From assembly GCA_040752025.1 (NCBI GenBank), contig JBFMFR010000022.1, positions 1 to 64,000 of the forward strand: a stretch of 64,000 nucleotides of DNA. Reading direction: 5' to 3'. The stretch is from JBFMFR01 sp040752025 (GTDB lineage Bacteria; Chloroflexota; Anaerolineae; Anaerolineales; UBA4823). The notes under the pieces are model-generated. The model worked only from the letters and a program-made list of their open reading frames with translations. It made no database searches and had not been told where the DNA came from. The position numbers and the translations under genes were made by a program. Positions within the stretch are counted from its first letter, which is position 1. Every line of letters starts with the position of its first letter. Below are positions 44,267 through 53,419 of this stretch, piece after piece.

Positions 44267-46741
44267 ATGGATGAGAAAACGCTCGTCACCCTGGAATATC
44301 ACAAAATCCTGGAGCGTCTGGCAAGGTATTGTTCTTTTTCGGCTTCGGCGGAAAAAGCGCGCGCTTTACGGCCTGTGGATGATCTGTTCGAGGTGCGCCG
44401 CCGCCAGGCGGTGACCAGCGAAGCGGTGCGCCTGCTGGTGACACACCCTGACCTATCCATCGGCGGGGCGCGCGACGTGCGCCAATCGGTGGATCTGGCT
44501 TTGCACGGCGGTGTGCTCGACCCGAACCAACTATTGGATGTGAAATATACGCTGATCTCAGCGCGCAACCTGGCGCGGCTTTTCGAACGCCTGGCGGACC
44601 AGTTCCCCAACCTGGTGGATATTGCTTCGCAACTGCCGCCTCCTCCGGGCATCATCGACGCCGTGACTCGCGCCATCTCAGACCGTGGGGAAATACTCGA
44701 TTCGGCTTCGGACAAACTGGGGACCATCCGTCGCGACTTGCGCATCGTTCACGACCGGCTGCTGACCAAGCTGCAGAAGATGGTCGGTGATCAGAGGAAC
44801 GCCCAGTTCTTGCAAGAGGCTTTGATCACCCAACGTGACGGCCGCTACGTGCTGCCGCTGCGCGCCGAGTTCAAAGGACGCATCAAAGCCATCGTGCACG
44901 ACCAATCCGCCTCGGGGGCCACGTTGTTCGTCGAGCCCCTGGGGGTGGTGGAGCAGAATAACCAGTATCGCGAACTGCAACTGGCTGAGCGCGATGAAGA
45001 GCGCCGCATCCTGGCCGAACTTTCGCGCCAGGTCGGCCTGCATGCGTATGAAATCACCCACACTGTGGAGATCATTGCTGAACTGGACCTGGCCCAGGCC
45101 CAGGCCAAGTATTCCGACGATCTGCACGCTACCGAGCCTGTTTTGCAGCCGATCCCACGCAGTAAGCCAGGCAGCCAGCGCCCGGCCAGCCTGAATCCCC
45201 AGGCCACGATTCGCCTGTACCAGGCGCGCCACCCACTGCTGGATCCCAAAACGGTGGTGGCGATCGATGTGGAGTTGGACGAACAGACCTATGCCCTGGT
45301 TGTCACTGGGCCGAACACCGGCGGTAAAACGGTTACACTGAAGACCATCGGTTTGCTGGCGCTGATGGCCCAGGCGGGCTTGCACATTCCGGCGCATTCC
45401 GGCTCGGAGATCAGCGTTTTCAAGAATATCTTTGCAGACATCGGGGACGAACAATCGATCGAGCAGTCGTTATCCACGTTTTCAAGCCACATCACCAACA
45501 TCATCCGCATCCTGGAGAAGGCGGATGTGCGTTCACTGGTGATCCTGGATGAGTTGGGAGCAGGCACTGATCCCACCGAAGGCGCGGCCCTGGCACGCGC
45601 CCTCCTGACGCGCCTGTTGGGGCGCGGCATCACCACCCTGGTGACCACGCACCACCCTGAACTGAAAGCCTTTGCGCATGCTACGCCTGGGGTGGTCAAC
45701 GCCAGTGTGGAGTTCGACCTCGATTCGCTGCGCCCAACCTATCATCTGACGATTGGTTTACCGGGCCGTTCGAATGCCCTTTCAATCGCCCAGCGGTTGG
45801 GTTTGCCCGAACCGATCGTGACGGACGCGCGTTCTGAGTTGAGCCCGGAGGATTTGCGTGCCGAGGACCTGCTGAATGAGATCCATCGCCAGCGCGATCT
45901 CGCCCGCCAGGCGCGCAGCGCCGCAGAGCGAAATCGCCAGGAAATCGAAAAACTGCGCAGCGACCTGGCAGAGCGGCTGGAAAAAATTGAAGATGAACGG
46001 CGCAAGGTTCTGGAGGCTGCCCGGCAGGAGGCCGATGAGCAGGTGCAGACAGTGCAGGGTGAATTGGCCGAAGTACGCCGGGCCCTGGCGCGCGCCCGCC
46101 AGCCCATCGAGGTGCTGCAGGCGATCGAGGAAAAAGTGGAGGCTGTAGAGGAAATTGTGCAGCAGCCGGTCGAACGCCTGCAAACTGCAGATGAATTGGT
46201 CTTGGGCGATGTCTCCATCCGGCGCGCCATCCGCCTGGGAGACAAAGTGCGCCTGCGCACCCTGGGCACACAGGGCGTTGTCACGGCGCTTTCAGAGGAA
46301 GAAGCTGAATTGCAGGTGGGAGTGCTGCGCGTGCGTACGCGCCTGGCGGAATTAGAACTCGCTTCCAGTGAGGAGGCAGGTCCTGCTGAAAGTAAAGTTG
46401 GCAGCAAGAAGCGTTCAACTCCAGTGGACCAACAGGCTGAGCCGGCTGCTGGTTCCGGCCAGGCGCTATCGATCGCCTTGCCGGCCAGCCCGGGCATCGA
46501 ACTGGATTTGCGCGGCAAACGCGCCGATGAGGCCCTGGATGAATTGGAGCGCTATCTGGACGCGGCCTATTACGCCGGGCTGCCGTTCGTGCGCATTATC
46601 CACGGCAAGGGTACTGGAAAATTGCGCGATGTGGTGCGCCAGGCGCTATCCGGGCACCCGCAGGCGCGCTCTTTTGAGCCTGGCGGCGAAAAGGAAGGCG
46701 GCGAGGGAGTCACTGTTGTAAAGCTTTCGACTGGCAACTGA
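44267..46741 (+). CDS. mutS2: MutS2-family ATPase with Smr domain
   Basis: 824 residues: a core domain, the ATPase with GPNTGGKTVTLKT (Walker A) and VILDELGAGTDPTEG (Walker B), a long coiled coil (about 530-640), a KOW-like strand region (GDKVRLRTLGTQGVVT) and a C-terminal Smr domain with LDLRGKRADEA and HGKGTGKLR. MutS2/RqcU splits collided ribosomes and suppresses recombination in other bacteria. Length and order are normal. It is followed by a strong hairpin. Confidence 0.95.
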   Translation: MDEKTLVTLEYHKILERLARYCSFSASAEKARALRPVDDLFEVRRRQAVTSEAVRLLVTHPDLSIGGARDVRQSVDLALHGGVLDPNQLLDVKYTLISARNLARLFERLADQFPNLVDIASQLPPPPGIIDAVTRAISDRGEILDSASDKLGTIRRDLRIVHDRLLTKLQKMVGDQRNAQFLQEALITQRDGRYVLPLRAEFKGRIKAIVHDQSASGATLFVEPLGVVEQNNQYRELQLAERDEERRILAELSRQVGLHAYEITHTVEIIAELDLAQAQAKYSDDLHATEPVLQPIPRSKPGSQRPASLNPQATIRLYQARHPLLDPKTVVAIDVELDEQTYALVVTGPNTGGKTVTLKTIGLLALMAQAGLHIPAHSGSEISVFKNIFADIGDEQSIEQSLSTFSSHITNIIRILEKADVRSLVILDELGAGTDPTEGAALARALLTRLLGRGITTLVTTHHPELKAFAHATPGVVNASVEFDLDSLRPTYHLTIGLPGRSNALSIAQRLGLPEPIVTDARSELSPEDLRAEDLLNEIHRQRDLARQARSAAERNRQEIEKLRSDLAERLEKIEDERRKVLEAARQEADEQVQTVQGELAEVRRALARARQPIEVLQAIEEKVEAVEEIVQQPVERLQTADELVLGDVSIRRAIRLGDKVRLRTLGTQGVVTALSEEEAELQVGVLRVRTRLAELELASSEEAGPAESKVGSKKRSTPVDQQAEPAAGSGQALSIALPASPGIELDLRGKRADEALDELERYLDAAYYAGLPFVRIIHGKGTGKLRDVVRQALSGHPQARSFEPGGEKEGGEGVTVVKLSTGN

Positions 46742-46768
46742 TTTATTCAGGGTGAACTGGTGAAAGCC

Positions 46769-46801
46769 GGGGCGGTTCTGGGATCGATACAGAACCGCCC
46801 C
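46769..46801. terminator. Hairpin terminator between mutS2 and the DUF333 lipoprotein gene
   Basis: GGGGCGGTTCTG (46769-46780) and CAGAACCGCCCC (46790-46801) form a perfect 12-bp stem with a 9-base loop between convergent genes. There is no strong T-run on either side, so efficiency is uncertain. Confidence 0.65.
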
Positions 46802-46808
46802 GCTGGTT

Positions 46809-47519
46809 CTACCTGGAAACCAATGCAAACGAAGCGACGATTTGATCCGCCTGGTTGATGATCTCGGCGGGGATATCGATGGCGGCGTAATCCGCGCCCT
46901 GCGCAGGTTGCACATCCAGCCAGACGTAGAGTTGTAGATCGCCGGCTGCCAGGGGCGCCTGGTAGTCGACCACTTTGTTTTTGCCTTCGAATACCAGCAG
47001 TTTTTTGTTGATGGGCTCTCCCAAGAAACTGGCTGTGCCGCCGTCGACGAAATCTCCGGCGGGCATGCCGGTGCGGAAGGGTGGAACTTCTTCGTTGGCG
47101 CGTTTGAAGCCTACAAATAAGAAATATTCACCCTGGCGGAAGATCAGGTGATGCTCGTAGCCTTCGATGGCCCATTCCCCGGGCGGGTTGAAAGAAAAAC
47201 CGTATTGCTCGTTCGTATAGGCGGGTTGAGCCTGTGGGGAGGGGGCGGTTTTGGATTGCCCGGGTTGGCATTCCCCACGGAAGAAGGCCCATTCCTCGCA
47301 CTCCGAGCCATCGGCGAAGATGCATACACCGTATTGCCCGCCAGTAGAGTCTGTACGCGTTTCGAGCTGTCCGCCTTGTTCTTTACAGTGTACGGCTGCC
47401 GGGTTGGCGATTCCTACCATGTTTGCTTCAGGGGTTGGCGTGGCAGCCGGGGTGCAGGCATTCAATGCCAGCACCAGGGTGCATAGCAGACACAACCAAA
47501 AAAATTGTTTTACGCTCAT
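46809..47519 (-). CDS. DUF333-containing lipoprotein
   Basis: 236 residues. The signal peptide ends in a lipobox-like LVLALNAC, followed by a short linker and a domain (about 35-80) starting NPAAVHCKEQGG and ending CEEWAFFRGEC, which is the DUF333 (Cys-pair) motif found in small bacterial lipoproteins. The rest is a beta-rich domain (YGFSFNPPGEWAIEGYE) of unknown role. AGGAGG precedes the ATG. Monocistronic. Confidence 0.75.
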   Translation of the reverse strand: MSVKQFFWLCLLCTLVLALNACTPAATPTPEANMVGIANPAAVHCKEQGGQLETRTDSTGGQYGVCIFADGSECEEWAFFRGECQPGQSKTAPSPQAQPAYTNEQYGFSFNPPGEWAIEGYEHHLIFRQGEYFLFVGFKRANEEVPPFRTGMPAGDFVDGGTASFLGEPINKKLLVFEGKNKVVDYQAPLAAGDLQLYVWLDVQPAQGADYAAIDIPAEIINQADQIVASFALVSR

Positions 47520-47596
47520 GCTTTCCTCCTTTGGAAATTGAAACGATTGTATTTTACTGAAGACGCCGGGTGAGCGGGCAAAGTTCCGAATGCAAA

Positions 47597-47647
47597 ATCC
47601 TCCCGAAGGGATCAGCAGACCGGCTGGCCAGCCACCTTCGGGAGGAT
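47597..47647 (-). terminator. Rho-independent terminator of the flavoprotein gene
   Basis: ATCCTCCCGAAGG (47597-47609) pairs perfectly with CCTTCGGGAGGAT (47635-47647), 13 bp, and on the minus strand is followed by TTTTGC. The loop contains the palindrome GGCTGGCCAGCC. It ends the malic enzyme/flavoprotein unit. Confidence 0.8.
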
Positions 47648-47667
47648 GATATACGGGTCAGGTGGGT

Positions 47668-48573
47668 TTATATTTTCGGCAGCAGGTACTCGTAGGCGCT
47701 CAAGCAGGCTTTAGCGCCCTCACCTACGGCGATCAACACCTGCTCGGCGTAGCCGGAGGTCACATCTCCCGCGGCGAAGATCCCTTCTACGTTGGTGCGG
47801 TTGGCGCAATCGACTTTGATGTGGCCTGCTTCATCCAATACAACCAGGCCTTCTACCATCTTCGAGTAAGGGATGAGCGCCTTCTCGATGAAGATGCCAT
47901 CCGAACTCAATTCCATCAAAGCGCCGCCTGGATCCTTGAGGACCGTCGTGCGGGCGTATTCGTCACCCTTGAACTCTATCACCTCGTGACCGAAGAGCAT
48001 GGTGACATTCTTGGATGCCTTGAGCTTCTTGCCCAGCGGCGTGGCCAGGATCTTGTCTGTCTGGCTGACCAGGTAAACTTTTTGGGCAATGGTAGCCAGT
48101 TCGGCGGCCGAACGCAGCGCCAGGTCGCCATCGCCAATCACCAGTGTGGTGCGATCGATGAACAGGGGCGCATAGCTCAGGGCTGAATAGCACAGGCCCT
48201 TCATCATGTATTCTTTCTCGCCGGGCAGCTTGAGGGTTTGTTGCTTGGTGCCTGTGGCGATGATCACCGCTTTGGCTTTTAGCTCGCCGCCGCCGCGCGT
48301 GCGCACGATGAAAGTGTCGCCGTCTTTTTCGACTTTTTCTGCGGCTTCCATGTGCCGGGCGAAGTCCAGGTACTCCAGTTCGCTCTTGAACTTGTTGACG
48401 ACTTCGAGCCCGCGAATGACTTGATAATCCTCAATCCAGGGCAGCGCCAGCCGCCATTGAGTTTTACCGCCCAGGTCGCGCGTTACCATGAGCACGTTGA
48501 GTCGTTTCCGAATGGCATAGATCGTAGCGGTAAGACCAGCCGGGCCCCCGCCGATGACGATTAGATCATACAT
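47668..48573 (-). CDS. Thioredoxin-reductase-like flavoprotein lacking the CxxC
   Basis: 301 residues from the ATG at 48573 after AAAAAGGAG. It has the FAD motif IGGGPAGLTA, an ATGTKQ segment, the NAD(P) motif VIGDGDLALRSA and the second FAD motif GIFAAGDVTSG. Where TrxB has its redox CxxC (SYCxxC), this protein reads LCYSALSYAP: both cysteines are replaced by Ser. It cannot be a normal disulfide reductase and is closer to TrxR-like ferredoxin/flavodoxin-NADP reductases or a diaphorase. It is 76 bases downstream of malic enzyme on the same strand. Confidence 0.85.
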   Translation of the reverse strand: MYDLIVIGGGPAGLTATIYAIRKRLNVLMVTRDLGGKTQWRLALPWIEDYQVIRGLEVVNKFKSELEYLDFARHMEAAEKVEKDGDTFIVRTRGGGELKAKAVIIATGTKQQTLKLPGEKEYMMKGLCYSALSYAPLFIDRTTLVIGDGDLALRSAAELATIAQKVYLVSQTDKILATPLGKKLKASKNVTMLFGHEVIEFKGDEYARTTVLKDPGGALMELSSDGIFIEKALIPYSKMVEGLVVLDEAGHIKVDCANRTNVEGIFAAGDVTSGYAEQVLIAVGEGAKACLSAYEYLLPKI

Positions 48574-48649
48574 ATTGCGTTTCTCCTTTTTCTGCACAGA
48601 TTACGCGTTACGAATCGTTTCTAAGCAATTCGTCCGGCGTAGTGGGTAG

Positions 48650-50011
48650 CTAGTCGATAGGCGCCTGCTCGATAAACCCTTCTTCCATCATGCGGGTGGT
48701 CAGGTCGCGCGAGCGCTTGATGATCTTGAGGGCGTTGGCGTAGATCGTATCGTAATCCATCTGGATGCGGGCCAGGCCCTGTTCCTGGGCCTTCATAGCC
48801 ACAGCGGCGGCCTCGCGGGGGAACACTTCCCAATCGTCCATGTTGGGCAGGATAAATTCCGGGCTGAGGCGGTCGCCGACGTGATCGGCCAGCGCTTTGG
48901 CCGCGGCGAAGCACATTTCATCCGTGATGGTGCGGGCGCGCACATCCAGCGTGCCGCGGAAGATGCCCGGGAATCCCAGGGAGTTGTTGACCTGGTTGTC
49001 GAAGTCCGAACGCCCGGTAGCCACCACCGCTGCCCCGGCCTCTTTGGCTTCCCAGGGCCAGATTTCCGGTACAGGATTGGCGCAGGCGAAAATGATCGCA
49101 TCTTTGGCCATCGTTCGCACCCATTCGGGCTGGACCACGCCAGGGCCAGAGCGGGACAGGGCGATGGTCACATCCGCGCCGCGCATGGCATCGGCGATAT
49201 CGCCTTCGCGGCCTTCGGCGTTGGTGATCTGGCAGAGTTTCCACTTATCCACGTATTCGGCTTTGCGCATTTCGAGGTCTTTGCGATGTTTGCCCAAAAT
49301 GCCTTTGCTGTCTACCATAAAGCAGCGAGCAGGGTCAGCGCCCCAGCCAAAGATCAGGCGGGAGCAGGCCACGTTCGACGCGCCGCTGCCGATGAAGGCG
49401 ATGCTGACCTCATCCATCTTCTTGCCAACCACTTTCAAGGCATTGATCAGTCCCGCCAGGGTAACGGTGGCGGTGCCCTGTTGGTCATCGTGCCAGACGG
49501 GGATTTCGGCCTTCTCACGCAGTGTGTCCAGGATGCGGAAGCACTTAGGCTGAGAAATGTCTTCCAGGTTCACGCCGCCGAAACCTGGCTGGAGCATCAT
49601 CACCGTGTTGATAATGGCATCGGGGTCTTTGGTGTCCAGCATGATCGGCACACCATCGACGCCTCCCAGGTATTTGTACAGCAGGGCCTTGCCTTCCATG
49701 ACGGGCAGACCGGCCTTGGGGCCGATATCTCCCAGGCCCAGGACGCGCGTCCCGTCGCTGACGACTGCTACCGTGTTCCACTTATTCGTGTGCTCGTATA
49801 CCAGTTCAGGGTCCTCGGCGATGGCCCGGCAGGGGGCGGCGACGCCGGGGGTATACCAGATGGCGAAATCGTTAAAGGTGCGCACGCAGCATTTGAGCAC
49901 CGTTTCAACTTTACCACGGTAGAAGGGGTGCAGCACCATGGCGTCGCCAGATGGCTTTTTGGCTTTCGCCAGGAGCTGCTCTACAGTTAGATTAGGTTTT
50001 TCGTTTGGCAT
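48650..50011 (-). CDS. NAD(P)-dependent malic enzyme
   Basis: 453 residues. WYTPGVAAPCRAIAED, LGLGDIGPKAGLPVMEGKA, WHDDQQGTATVTLAGLINAL and the Rossmann stretch IAFIGSGASNVACSRL are the short-type malic enzyme signatures. It decarboxylates malate to pyruvate with NAD(P)H formation. It lacks a phosphotransacetylase fusion. Co-transcription with the flavoprotein would link NADPH production to its user. Length normal for the bacterial monomeric-type enzyme. Confidence 0.93.
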   Translation of the reverse strand: MPNEKPNLTVEQLLAKAKKPSGDAMVLHPFYRGKVETVLKCCVRTFNDFAIWYTPGVAAPCRAIAEDPELVYEHTNKWNTVAVVSDGTRVLGLGDIGPKAGLPVMEGKALLYKYLGGVDGVPIMLDTKDPDAIINTVMMLQPGFGGVNLEDISQPKCFRILDTLREKAEIPVWHDDQQGTATVTLAGLINALKVVGKKMDEVSIAFIGSGASNVACSRLIFGWGADPARCFMVDSKGILGKHRKDLEMRKAEYVDKWKLCQITNAEGREGDIADAMRGADVTIALSRSGPGVVQPEWVRTMAKDAIIFACANPVPEIWPWEAKEAGAAVVATGRSDFDNQVNNSLGFPGIFRGTLDVRARTITDEMCFAAAKALADHVGDRLSPEFILPNMDDWEVFPREAAAVAMKAQEQGLARIQMDYDTIYANALKIIKRSRDLTTRMMEEGFIEQAPID

Positions 50012-50244
50012 GTTGTGACCTCCGGGAAAATGGGTTGGTTGTTTTCATCCTGCGGATTGAGAGCTTCTACTGATGGCACCGGTAAGTCGAACAAATAAGG
50101 TATTCTTTGCCGATAATAACAAAACCGCCCTGATTCTAACTTGCAGAAAGGACGGATTCTGTAAGACTGGACGCAAAAGCGAGGAAATCCAATTGCCCGA
50201 GGCGACCCACGTACTTATTCTAGCAGGTGTGAGGATAACTGTCA

Positions 50245-50268
50245 CGTTACAGAAATCCGGCTGTAACG
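50245..50268. repeat. 8-bp inverted repeat in the gap 50012-50289
   Basis: CGTTACAG (50245-50252) and CTGTAACG (50261-50268) form a symmetrical 8-8-8 element. It could be an operator for the malic enzyme gene (about 230 bases upstream of its start) or a weak terminator just past the acyl-CoA dehydrogenase-like gene; no T-run follows. The remainder of the 278-base gap shows nothing recognisable. Confidence 0.4.
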
Positions 50269-50289
50269 GGAACGTTTGTCATATTCCAG

Positions 50290-51987
50290 TCAATTTGCCA
50301 GTTCGTAGGCCCCTTTCTGTTCCAATACACTTTCCCATACGTGCTGGAAACGCTGCGCATCTGTGTTGGCTTTGCGAATCATGCGCAGGCAAAACGCCAT
50401 CTGGCTGGCTGTGCTGCTGGGTTTGCTGTAGAGCTGCAGAGCGAATTTGGAGAAGTCGCGCACCATGAAATCGAAGATCTGGTCAACCAGGTGTGGATCC
50501 AGGGAATAGATAGAGGCATTTTCGAGGATGAGCTGCCCGTACACCACCAGGGCAAACAGCTCGCCCAGCGCCAGCAGGAAATCGACATCTTTTTGCTGGG
50601 TCTCATCGGGCGTTGCGCCTGCCAGGAATTCTTTGAAAACGGCGGTTTGCTCGGCAAACAGGTGCACGTTAGGCAGGTGATAGCTGGCGTAGACCGGTTG
50701 GTAATCGTGGAAGCGGATTTTGTTCAGCCCGCGCGCCGGGCCCTGGTCGAAAAGGAAAGTATCGTCTACGGGATCAGTTTGCCTGGGCAGCGGGGCGTAT
50801 TCTGCAGGGTTGAAGAAATAATTCGCCATGAACTTGACGATCAGGGCGATGTTGACGTGCACTGTGCCTTCCAGCTTGGGCAGCGCCCGGATATCGCGCG
50901 CCGCCATCTCGAAATAAGTGTCTTTCTCGAAGCCCTTGGCAGCAATCACATCCCACAACAAATTGATCACTTCCTCGCCCTGGGTAGTGACTTTCATCTT
51001 GACCATCGGGTTGTACAGCAGGTAGCGCCGGTCTTGGAGCGAGGCGGAGCGCATGTAATCAGCGGCGCGCAAGGTGAACAGGCGCATGGCGACCAGGCGG
51101 GCATAGGCGTCGGTGAACATCTGCCGCACATGTGGAAAGTCGGTAACGTACTGGTTGTACAGTCGGCGGTTGGCGGCGTGTTTGATGGCTTCGTAGAAGG
51201 CATGTGTACAGATGCCGATCGAAGCCCAGCCCAGGTTGAACTTGCCAACGTTGACGGTGTTGAGGGCCGCATCCCAGGCTGCCGGGCCACGTGAGAGGAT
51301 ATCTGTCTCGCTGACGGGGTAGTTGTGCAGGGCGTACTGCCCAACGTAGTTCTGGCTGGCAGTCACATTGCGGATTAGCTCATACTGCGCCTGGCGGAAG
51401 TTGGCGACGAAGAAGACATATTCGTCGCTGCCTGCGATCTTGCCGAAGGTCGAAACCATGCGGGCGACGTTGGCGTTCCCAATGTAATATTTCTCTCCGT
51501 TAGCCAGGTAAGCGCCGCCCGGCTGGGGAGCCAGGCTCATTTCAGTGGCGTAGATGTCGGCGCCGTGGGCGCGTTCGGAGAGGCCAAAGGCGAATACTTC
51601 GCCCTCGTGCAGCAGTTGCGCGGCGCGGCGCTTCAGCGCTTCGTTGGCACTCATCCAGATCGGACCCAGGCCCAGGATGCTCACCTGCCAGGTGTACCAA
51701 TAGGCCAGTCCGTAAAAGCCCAGGATTTCGTTGAACTGGCAGTTGCGCCAGGTATCCCAGCGGCAGTTCGGGTCGAACCCATACCGGGCAGGGGTCAAGA
51801 GCGTGGCGAAAGCCTGGTGCTCTTTTTGGTGGGCAATGAAATCGGCATACCAGGTGCGATTGCGATCGTCTTCCTTGATCTGTCGTTTACCTTTGTGCTC
51901 GAAGAAGGTGATGGTGTCTGCCAGGATTTGCTGAGTGCGAGGATCGTAGCCTGTGAGATCGAAGTATTGGGGATTGAAGAGGATCAT
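50290..51987 (-). CDS. Acyl-CoA dehydrogenase-like flavoprotein (large form)
   Basis: 565 residues. VFAFGLSERAHGADIYATEM matches the FAD/substrate-loop region of acyl-CoA dehydrogenases, followed by ANGEKYYIGNANVA and a helical C-terminal half. It is longer than the usual 380 residues, resembling the long branch of the family or acyl-CoA oxidases. Its substrate and catalytic base could not be identified by eye. The ATG at 51987 is favoured, with GGAAAG upstream; another start at 52017 would add ten residues. It follows the Cys-rich mini gene by 40 bases. Confidence 0.78.
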   Translation of the reverse strand: MILFNPQYFDLTGYDPRTQQILADTITFFEHKGKRQIKEDDRNRTWYADFIAHQKEHQAFATLLTPARYGFDPNCRWDTWRNCQFNEILGFYGLAYWYTWQVSILGLGPIWMSANEALKRRAAQLLHEGEVFAFGLSERAHGADIYATEMSLAPQPGGAYLANGEKYYIGNANVARMVSTFGKIAGSDEYVFFVANFRQAQYELIRNVTASQNYVGQYALHNYPVSETDILSRGPAAWDAALNTVNVGKFNLGWASIGICTHAFYEAIKHAANRRLYNQYVTDFPHVRQMFTDAYARLVAMRLFTLRAADYMRSASLQDRRYLLYNPMVKMKVTTQGEEVINLLWDVIAAKGFEKDTYFEMAARDIRALPKLEGTVHVNIALIVKFMANYFFNPAEYAPLPRQTDPVDDTFLFDQGPARGLNKIRFHDYQPVYASYHLPNVHLFAEQTAVFKEFLAGATPDETQQKDVDFLLALGELFALVVYGQLILENASIYSLDPHLVDQIFDFMVRDFSKFALQLYSKPSSTASQMAFCLRMIRKANTDAQRFQHVWESVLEQKGAYELAN

Positions 51988-52027
51988 GATGCTTTCCAAA
52001 GGGTATATGCCAGGCAAGCCTGGCTAT

Positions 52028-52231
52028 TTACGCGGGCAGATCAAGGGTCGAACTCCGGCGGTCGACTTCGAGTTCCATGCGCTCGCCGCAGTGGCATTCC
52101 AGGCCTTGCAGGCATTCCTGGCAACAGAACTCAAAGCGCTGTAGCGGTCCAGCGCCAGGCTTGACTACCGGCGCCCAGGTGATTTCGACTCCACAGCCGT
52201 CGCAATAGATTGTACCTTCGAGCCTGCTCAT
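52028..52231 (-). CDS. Small Cys-rich zinc-ribbon-like protein
   Basis: 67 residues from the ATG at 52231 after ATGGAGG. Cysteines occur as CDGC, CCQEC and CHC, a spacing that suggests a treble-clef or zinc-ribbon fold binding one or two zinc ions. Similar short proteins accompany various enzymes; its position between a stress protein and the acyl-CoA dehydrogenase-like gene suggests co-expression. No family name could be given. Confidence 0.65.
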   Translation of the reverse strand: MSRLEGTIYCDGCGVEITWAPVVKPGAGPLQRFEFCCQECLQGLECHCGERMELEVDRRSSTLDLPA

Positions 52232-52289
52232 CGTTACCTCCATCTCTACCTTTCTGAGAATCCAGTAAAACTTCTAGCGATCAGCCGGT

Positions 52290-53252
52290 TCAGACCAGTG
52301 TTGATTTCACAATGAGCACGGAACACCCGGTGTAGTGAACCAGTTTGCGCGAGACGCTCCCCAGCAACCATCCTGATACAGCGCTCAAGCCGCGTGATCC
52401 GCATACAACCAGGTCGATCTTGTGTTCTTGAACGTGTGCGATGATCTCGGTGGCGGCGTCGCCGCGCTTCAGGAATGGCCTGGCCTGAACCCCGGTTGCC
52501 AGCAGGATGGCCTGCGCCTGTCCCAAGATGCGCTCACCCTGTTCCTGTTCCTCGGCTTCCAGGGCCTCGGTGTCGATCGGCGGGGCCGGGTAGAGCACTT
52601 CGGGCCCAACTGTCCAGGTGCGCATGGCCAGCTCGGGGGGAATTTCGGGGGGCAGCACGTGCATGATGTGCACTTCGGCCTGGGTTGGTAATGGTAAACA
52701 TTTCGCGCACTGGCGAGTTCTGGTAGGCGCCAGGTATTCCAGCGCGATCTGGCTGTATGGGGAGCCGTCTGTGACGAACAGGATACGTTGCACCCCGATG
52801 TACGGGGCGCGCACAACCAGCACCGGGCAACAGGAGTATTCGACAACTTGCTGGGCAACGCCGCCGAGCAGAATACCCAGCGTAGACCGCAGGCCTCTGG
52901 CGCCGATGGCGATCACATCCATGCGACCCTGGGTCTCAATAATCTCCTGGGCCTGGGCGTTGATGGTAGCCGCCGGGTTCCCGGCTTTGATGATGCTGGT
53001 AACCCCCATGCCTTTTTCCAGAAGGCGTGCTTCGGCCTGTTTGAGAGAGGTTTGCAGCTTCTCGTGGGCGCCGATGTGTTGGGTCGGCAGCACTGCCAGG
53101 GCGGTTACATGGCTGCGCGCCCCAGCGTTGAGATCGCCTAGTAGCTCGATGGCGGCTTGTGCGTGTTCAGATCCATCATATGCCAGCAGGATTTGAAAAT
53201 CATAGTTTACTTCAGATACGGATGCCTCTTTGGGAGTCGGTTGTGCGGTCAT
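52290..53252 (-). CDS. Tandem universal stress protein
   Basis: 320 residues with two Usp domains. Both keep the ATP-binding G-x2-G-x9-G-(S/T) type loop: GARGLRSTLGILLGGVAQ in the first (about 118-135) and GSRGLSAVSGWLLGSVSR in the second (about 284-301), the second matching the consensus better. Each starts with an ILLAYDGSE or ILFVTDGSP strand. Such proteins bind ATP and respond to stress or energy state. GGAGGTG precedes the ATG. It heads a three-gene unit. Confidence 0.92.
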   Translation of the reverse strand: MTAQPTPKEASVSEVNYDFQILLAYDGSEHAQAAIELLGDLNAGARSHVTALAVLPTQHIGAHEKLQTSLKQAEARLLEKGMGVTSIIKAGNPAATINAQAQEIIETQGRMDVIAIGARGLRSTLGILLGGVAQQVVEYSCCPVLVVRAPYIGVQRILFVTDGSPYSQIALEYLAPTRTRQCAKCLPLPTQAEVHIMHVLPPEIPPELAMRTWTVGPEVLYPAPPIDTEALEAEEQEQGERILGQAQAILLATGVQARPFLKRGDAATEIIAHVQEHKIDLVVCGSRGLSAVSGWLLGSVSRKLVHYTGCSVLIVKSTLV

Positions 53253-53384
53253 GTTTCACCTCCAAAAACATCTAAACGGATCCCCATCTGTTTGGTCTGT
53301 GAAAACTTGCAACTTTATCTATACAATACAGAAGATTCAGCCTGGTGTCAAGACCGATTCACCCAGGTTGGGTGTACTGTGTAA

Positions 53385-53412
53385 AAAACCTCGCCAATTG
53401 CGGCGAGGTTTT
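53385..53412 (-). terminator. Rho-independent terminator of the beta-propeller lipoprotein gene
   Basis: AAAACCTCGCC (53385-53395) pairs with GGCGAGGTTTT (53402-53412) around a 6-base loop. On the minus strand the stem runs into a T-run (53383-53388). It lies just after the lipoprotein stop and before the Usp operon promoter. Confidence 0.88.
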
Positions 53413-53419
53413 GATGTCC

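Noticed and set aside
48881..49990. Plus-strand open frame (369 codons) opposite malic enzyme
   Set aside because: Antisense to a clear malic enzyme with all motifs; amino-acid composition is unlike a real protein.
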